Source: Rhizophagus clarus
Lineage: Eukaryota > Glomeromycota > Glomeromycetes > Glomerales > Glomeraceae
Assembly (NCBI GenBank): GCA_015698045.1
Contig: BLAL01000079.1
Location: 434,001-498,000, forward strand
DNA: 64,000 nucleotides
Direction: 5' to 3'
Part shown: piece after piece, positions 58,301 to 64,000 of the stretch
Layout: each line of letters opens with the position of its first letter
How positions within the stretch are numbered: position 1 is the stretch's first letter
Notes under the pieces: model-generated
Told to the model about the DNA's origin: nothing
The model's input: the letters and a program-made list of their open reading frames with translations, nothing else
Databases searched by the model: none
Position numbers and translations under genes: made by a program

Positions 58301-59884
58301 TCATTTTATTATCATATTTACTAATTTACTAATGTCTTTTAATAAAGATAATTCTGGATCTTTCCATTCCTTACAATTTAAATTATCAATTATTAACGAT
58401 TTAAAATTCTTATTCTTCATAATGTAATTCAAAATGATTACTAATATATTAAAATTAATTGAACCATAAATTTCCAATGATTCTAGATCAATATTACAAT
58501 TTGATAATAGATTTTCTAAATGCTCCACATTAAGATTTTTATGTGTGAATAATCCAATTAAACCTAAATATTTTAAAGATTTTGGTAAATAAAATCCTAA
58601 ATCATTTAAAATTATTCCAATTGATTCTTTATAACAATTAATTCTTAAATGAATTAATTTTAATTTTTTGATTAAATTATAAAATATATTTTGTACGTTC
58701 AAATTAATACCTAATTCTAAATGTGTTAAAGATTCAGTACAATAATGTAAAATAAATTCCGATGATTCTTCATCTAATTGATTCGTTTTCAATTCTTTTA
58801 AAGATTTTCCAATAGTAGAAATAATTAATCCTAATGAAAATTCATTACTAAAAAATATTAATTTTTTTAATATAATTAATGAATTATATAATATATAAAT
58901 ATTATCAATTGATATTCCTTTACATCTAATTAATAATAATGATTTTAAAGAATTGACACTAATTAATCCTTCCAATATTAAATTATCCGATAAATCAGTG
59001 TCACTGATTTCCATCTCAGTTAAAAAATTATTATTATGACCTCTTAAACTTTTAAGAGTATCGTTGATTACAATATTATTTGATGATGACGTAAGATCAA
59101 GTTTTTGAAGTTTTTTTTGTTGATTTACTATTTCTTGTATTTTAGATATTTTATGATCATTAAATACCAATAAATTCGTAATTTTAATATATGTAATATT
59201 ATAACACCATTTTTTTATCATGTCCAATAAGAAATTAAATGATTGTTGATTTATATCATTATTATTATCATTACATTCATCTTTTAAATAAATGACCAAA
59301 TGATTCAAATTTGATAATGAAATTTTCGAATCCATAAAAAATTGATAATCAGTCGAATCTATAAATTTAATAGTATAAATAGAAATACCAAATGATTTTA
59401 TCATATTTTTTTTGAAGATAATATGATATAATGAATTTATCAAAGAATTTTGAATTTTATATTCATTAATTTGATTCAAATTCTTAATATTATTTAATTT
59501 CTCCTTCGTGTAATTATAATATTCCATTAAGATCCAACAAATAATCGAATTAGATAATGGGTAACAGAATAATATTTCTTTCATAAAATTAATGTAATCA
59601 AAGATTGGTTTTTGAAAATTTCCAATTTTTATATCTTTATCAGTTAAATATTTTCTTTCTTCTTCTGTAAGACATGATAAACATGTTCTCATTAATAAAG
59701 CTGATTGATAATTATTAATCGTATTATACGATCCATCACTCGAAAACGGATTTTTCCAAAGTAATGGTATTCCAAGTGTCGACATAATACGATTAACTAG
59801 AATACATGAAAATAATGTATTCCTATCATGTCGTAAATATTCAATTATAATTGGAAAAATGTCATACGGTAATTTGGATGTCAT
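58301..59884 (-). CDS. F-box/LRR-like protein (527 aa)
   Basis: A single uninterrupted ORF of 527 residues. The N-terminus, LPYDIFPIIIEYLRHDRNTL then FSCILVNRIMSTLGIPLLWK, fits the F-box-like pattern (L-P-x-D-I...I..YL...CxLVNR....PxLWxNP) at about residues 4-45. F-box proteins bind Skp1 and recruit substrates to SCF ubiquitin ligases. The rest has repeated Leu-rich strands typical of divergent LRRs (NLNHLVIYL, LQKLDLTSSS, LKSLLLIRCKGI, LTHLELGINL, LESLEIYGSINF, FKSLIID). This family is greatly expanded in Rhizophagus. Asn/Ile-rich composition follows the AT bias of the region. It shows no frameshift and appears functional; its substrate cannot be predicted. Confidence 0.85.
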   Translation of the reverse strand: MTSKLPYDIFPIIIEYLRHDRNTLFSCILVNRIMSTLGIPLLWKNPFSSDGSYNTINNYQSALLMRTCLSCLTEEERKYLTDKDIKIGNFQKPIFDYINFMKEILFCYPLSNSIICWILMEYYNYTKEKLNNIKNLNQINEYKIQNSLINSLYHIIFKKNMIKSFGISIYTIKFIDSTDYQFFMDSKISLSNLNHLVIYLKDECNDNNNDINQQSFNFLLDMIKKWCYNITYIKITNLLVFNDHKISKIQEIVNQQKKLQKLDLTSSSNNIVINDTLKSLRGHNNNFLTEMEISDTDLSDNLILEGLISVNSLKSLLLIRCKGISIDNIYILYNSLIILKKLIFFSNEFSLGLIISTIGKSLKELKTNQLDEESSEFILHYCTESLTHLELGINLNVQNIFYNLIKKLKLIHLRINCYKESIGIILNDLGFYLPKSLKYLGLIGLFTHKNLNVEHLENLLSNCNIDLESLEIYGSINFNILVIILNYIMKNKNFKSLIIDNLNCKEWKDPELSLLKDISKLVNMIIK

Positions 59885-60959
59885 GATTTTTCGTGGGTTT
59901 TTTTTTTCCTTGGTTTGCGAAAAAGGGTTACTTTTATAATGGAGAAAAGTTGCATTTCAAAAGTGAAAAGCATCGATTTATAAGCAATCTAGAAGATAAT
60001 TACGAAATTTATATTAAAATAACTATGATTTAAGAAATACGATATGCTCACTAAAATTCGGATTGTCAAATCATGATCATATAATGATCTTTTTTATAAA
60101 TATAAGCTTTCCATTTTTAGAATCGTTTAATTAAAGATCATATGGAAACGATCGACTAGAGTTATGTTTCACGGCATTTATAGTTGTGAGACTTGTTCAA
60201 GGTGAGTTTTTATTTTAGCCATCCAAAATAATTACAATTTAATTTATAGGACTAGTAATATAAATTCCCGATGTAAATCATATCAGATACTTTAATAATG
60301 AAAAAACCAAAAAAAAAAATCTCATTTTAAAAAGTAATAAACTAATATAAAAATTGTATAATAATTTAAGAATTTTTTTTAAGTCTGTTTAGGATATTTT
60401 GGATTTTATTATTTCTATATCCAGAGTTGTTGTATAATTTCAATTAGGAAATGCAAATTTACAAATATAGTGATTAATGTATTTATTATATGGTAAAATT
60501 TTTAGTCAAATAAATATACATTGATACAATATTAATAAGCTATTATAAAAAATTATACTGATAATTATATTAATAAATAAAATGAGATACAAATATTTTT
60601 ATAATTATTCCATTAAATTTTATATATTAGAATGAATTATTAATTAGATTAATTTTAGTAAATCAATTTTTTTATTTTAGAAGGATATTTATATAAATAA
60701 TACAGATTTGATTTAAACGTTTTAATACTTGTAAATTGTAATTTTTCAAAATCTTTCTTATTCATTTCTATCATTATAAAAAGCAAATTAAAGTAATAAG
60801 CAAAATATCATATTATAATCTTAAAGAAAAACATATTTACCTCTAAATTTATGAATATTCCATGCATTAAAATAATGCAAACAATTAAAATTCACAAATA
60901 TAAAGATTATATTTAACTTCAGACTGCAATTTAAAGCAAATTAGAAATACAGTCAGCCC
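59885..60959. other. Upstream region of the F-box gene and AT-rich spacer
   Basis: A CT/T-rich stretch lies just upstream of the F-box start (59885-59915). The rest is AT-rich without supported genes. Confidence 0.4.
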
Positions 60960-61427
60960 TCTATATAATCACCAAGTTGGTTACACCCTTAACTGGTGAT
61001 TGTATAGAGGTGTGATTGTATATATAGTATATAATTTTTTTTATCAGAAATCAGAAATAAAAATTATTAAAATTATCTTAATTTTGGCCTGAATTATAAA
61101 TTATAAAATTATAAATCATATGAATTGCATATTTTTGGGTGATAGCCATGAATAATTTTGAAAATTTCTTATAATCTACATTCTAAAAAAGGAAATTTGT
61201 TTATAATTCCAGCTGAAATTTTGATCTGACTGAAATTATAGTGACTATACAGAGGTTTAATTACTAGTAAAAATAATATATATGTTACAGATCATGTGGT
61301 GATAGTGATTATAACCGAATTGTGATTATAAAGAGGTAAATTAACTAAGTAAAAGTCAGTTTTACAAAATTGGATTCTTATGCAGAGGTGTGACTATATA
61401 GGGTGTGATTGTATGGAGGTCTGACTG
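60960..61427. mobile_element. Tc1/mariner-like MITE (468 bp)
   Basis: Ends CAGTCAGCCCTCTATATAAT and, inverted, CAGTCAGACCTCCATACAAT, flanked by TA (60958-60959, 61428-61429). It contains several TATAGAGGTGTGATTGTA-like words near both ends. Related sequence is seen at 3248-3890. Non-coding. Confidence 0.75.
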
Positions 61428-63570
61428 TACCATTTAATAATATTTCTTTTAAAATTTGTATAATAAATAGGATCTTTAAATATATTAATTAAAATCTTGT
61501 TATATGAATTTGATAATTTAACATTAAAGTTTATTGATTTTTATTATATATACAGGTATAAAAAGTTAGTTAAAATTTGAAATATAGATTTCAGGTAATA
61601 ATAATTTATTTTAATATACAGATTTATAATAAAAATTATCTTAGTATACAAATTTGCAATAAATTTTTACTTTTATATTATGGCTTAAAAAGCATTTTTT
61701 ATTAATACTATACTGCTTTTCTTATGATATATTTATACTACTTATTAAACTTTCATGCTAATAAAACAACAATCATAATATACATACTATTTTTGTTCAT
61801 ATAGAACAATTAAATTACTATTAATATAATATATTATCTTAAAAACTTTGAAATAGTTTAAATTTTAGTTTTAATACTAAAATTTATTTTCAATTATTTA
61901 TTTTTTTTGTTAATTTATTTGAAAAAAAAATTAGATACAAAAAATTTTATTAATTTTATATAATAAATATTTTTTTAATATAGATTTTTATATATTAAAT
62001 CCTTTAAATCTAAAAATAAATTTGTACATTGTAGCATAATAATTATAGTAACAAAAATAATTTGACAGAAATATAATAGATGAAATGATTATATAACATA
62101 ATTGAATAAGAATACAATCATATGTAATATAATTAGATAATTATATAAATTATTTCTTTAAAGGATTATTTTAAAAGAAAAGATTGAATAAATATTATTA
62201 AAAAGTGCTAGAAATATTTAACACTACATCATTTAAAAAGGGCCAGAATAATCATATTACTAAAAAAAATTGGAAAGTTTTAGTATTACATTATTTAGAA
62301 AGAGCTAGAATGTTAAAGATAATAATTAATTATAAAATATAAAATAAATAGTTAATCAATTATATTTTGATGATCACATTCTGCAGGTTAGGGTGAATAT
62401 AGCTTCTAATAAATTATTTATATAATATATAAACTAAATATCAATAAAAGCATATATAGATCATTAAAAAAAAAAAATAGTTAATCAATTATAAAATATA
62501 AAATAAATAGATAATTAATCTATTATAAAATTTAAGATAGATTAGTTTATTATAATAGATAATTTATAGTTTAGTGAAATCTTGTTTTTTATAAATATAC
62601 TTTATAAATGAAGAAAAACTTTTAGTTTAATTACTCATAAATAAAAAATATACTTATAGTTTACTTAAATTCTAATTAATAAATTTTATTTGATTTTAAT
62701 ATGTTGAATATATGTTAATATTATCATTATAATTACAATTATATTAAAAATTAGTAGAAAAAATTGTAAATATAAAATTTAAAAATTTGAAAATTAAAAT
62801 ATTAATGAAAATAAAAAAATAGATAAGAAAAATTTAAATAATTCAAAATAATATAAATTTTAGTTTTATTCTTTAAAAATTTTTTTATAAAGTTTTTTAT
62901 ACAAAAATTAAATTTTTAAAAAATTAGATATATAGAAATATAATTTTTAATAAAATATTTAATAAACAAATAAATATAAGATTTAAAGTTTAATATATAA
63001 ATTTGTAAATTTAGTTAAGTGACTTTTATTTATAAAAAATTTACTAATAAAACTGTAATATATTTAAAGATTTTATTCAAGTCAAAAATATTATTAAAAA
63101 AAAAATAAATATATATAATAATTCTATTTCTGATTATTTTACTAAAAATTTTAAAGTAAAGTACTTTTATATTATTATATATCTTGAATAATTTTCTGTA
63201 TTATATAGTAATAATATATTTATAATTTTTATATGTTATTGCTTAACTTCTAGTAATATTTTTATTTTATAAATAAAATATATATAAAAAAGCTAAACAT
63301 TTATAATGATATAATACTTATATAAAATAAAAACCTATATTAATATCCAATACTTTTTTTACTAAATAAAAATAAATTTTTATTTTTTAGTTAATTACTT
63401 TAAATATAATATATTTTTTTATCTAAAATGGTTATACTGGCAAAAAAATTAAAAAATATAATATAACTGAATTTATTAATTTTTTATATAAGAAAAAGAA
63501 CTTAAATTTTGATGATAATAACTTGAAAATTATTCATAAATGAAAAATAATAAGTTTGTAACTTTTTTAA
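61428..63570. other. AT-rich intergenic region, no gene seen
   Basis: Very AT-rich low-complexity sequence. A direct repeat of AGTTAATCAATTATAAAATATAAAATAAATAG occurs loosely around 62330-62500. Nothing else supportable. Confidence 0.5.
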
Positions 63571-63579
63571 AATAGCCAA

Positions 63580-63971
63580 TGATAAGTTCAAATATTGTGG
63601 ATTTGAAATAGAACCTGTATTGGAACTTGCAGACTTTGCTAAAAAGTGTAAAGCTGAAGCTGTTTTCCTTGTATAAGAGTTTCATTAAGTAAGGTGTACT
63701 AGTTAAATATAATATTTTTACATTGATATATATTTTTCATAGAATAAAAAATATGGGTCCAGCCTATCCAGTTGTTGATAGCAATGAGGCTATATGCTGT
63801 GAATATATTTTAACAATCCTTTACGCAGCCATCAGTCTTCTTAAAGATTTGTTTATCTTATTCCAAATGACAGTAACAGGTGCTGAAAGTTCCAGACATA
63901 TGGATTATGCAATCAAAAATCATAGATGGGTTATTCAAAGAAATAATTTGCATAACCAGACAAAAGAGTAG
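63580..63971 (+). pseudogene. Crinkler-type C-terminal domain fragment
   Basis: Two protein-like blocks: FKYCGFEIEPVLELADFAKK..KAEAVFLV ending in TAA (about 63588-63676), then, after an intron-like gap ending TTTTTCATAG, YPVVDSNEAICCEYILTILY...LFQMTVTGAESSRHMDYAIK (63757-63940). The second block resembles the start of the PD-(D/E)XK-like nuclease region common in Rhizophagus Crinkler-related proteins, where the pattern CCEYI.TIL....GxExS.R.DYAI recurs. The frame ends soon after at 63971. No upstream recognition or NTPase domain is present. It looks like a broken fragment at the window edge; the family call is from memory. Confidence 0.4.
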
Positions 63972-64000
63972 CTTCTCGCAAATATATATATTTTTTAGAA

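Noticed and set aside
1..64000. tRNA, rRNA and organelle sequences
   Set aside because: I looked for cloverleaf-like and conserved rRNA words and found nothing convincing; intron-rich nuclear genes argue against mitochondrial DNA. A tRNAscan-type search would be decisive.

Overview
This window looks like nuclear DNA of an arbuscular mycorrhizal fungus (Glomeromycotina, Rhizophagus-like). The evidence is extreme AT richness, short 60-96 bp GT-AG introns, F-box/LRR and P-loop ATPase proteins of the lineage-expanded type, Crinkler-like fragments, and a dense mixture of nested transposons. The organism call is from recognition only; no search was run.

Layout. 1.3-2.9 kb: a frameshifted P-loop ATPase gene (-). 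3.2-10.2 kb: a LINE reverse transcriptase broken by two nested DNA transposons, a 4.65-kb CACTA-like element (3-bp target duplication) and a 1-kb hAT-like element (8-bp duplication). 11.6-12.3 kb: a Crinkler-like remnant. 14.3-16.6 kb: an apparently intact ten-exon gene of unknown function (+). 17-24.5 kb: decayed transposons, including an integrase-chromodomain remnant of Maverick/Polinton type, a Tc1/mariner-like element and a TIR element with 10-bp duplications. 25.1-29.35 kb: a second, satellite-bearing hAT-like copy that has received a polyA-tailed retroposon carrying one intact ORF1-type protein. 29.4-32.1 kb: an intron-like tandem array, a MITE and another 10-bp-duplication element. 32.8-38.2 kb: a long decayed multi-exon gene (-), itself hit by two MITEs. 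38.9-39.8 kb: a truncated third hAT-like copy.

The right half is quieter. 42.2-44.8 kb carries a four-exon gene (-) joining an HMG box to a thymidylate-kinase-like domain whose catalytic motifs are lost. 45-55 kb is intergenic AT-rich DNA with microsatellites and a few MITEs. 55.4-58.1 kb is a four-exon long-chain alcohol oxidase-like GMC flavoprotein (-) with changed active-site residues, followed by a single-exon F-box/LRR-like gene (-). 60-64 kb is AT-rich with a mariner-like MITE and a Crinkler-type domain fragment at the edge.

The genes do not form a pathway. The two most unusual items are (1) the HMG-box/pseudo-thymidylate-kinase fusion and (2) three separate minisatellite arrays whose repeat unit is a complete intron-plus-mini-exon cassette (GTAAG...TACTAAC-like...polypyrimidine-AG), two of them inside transposons.
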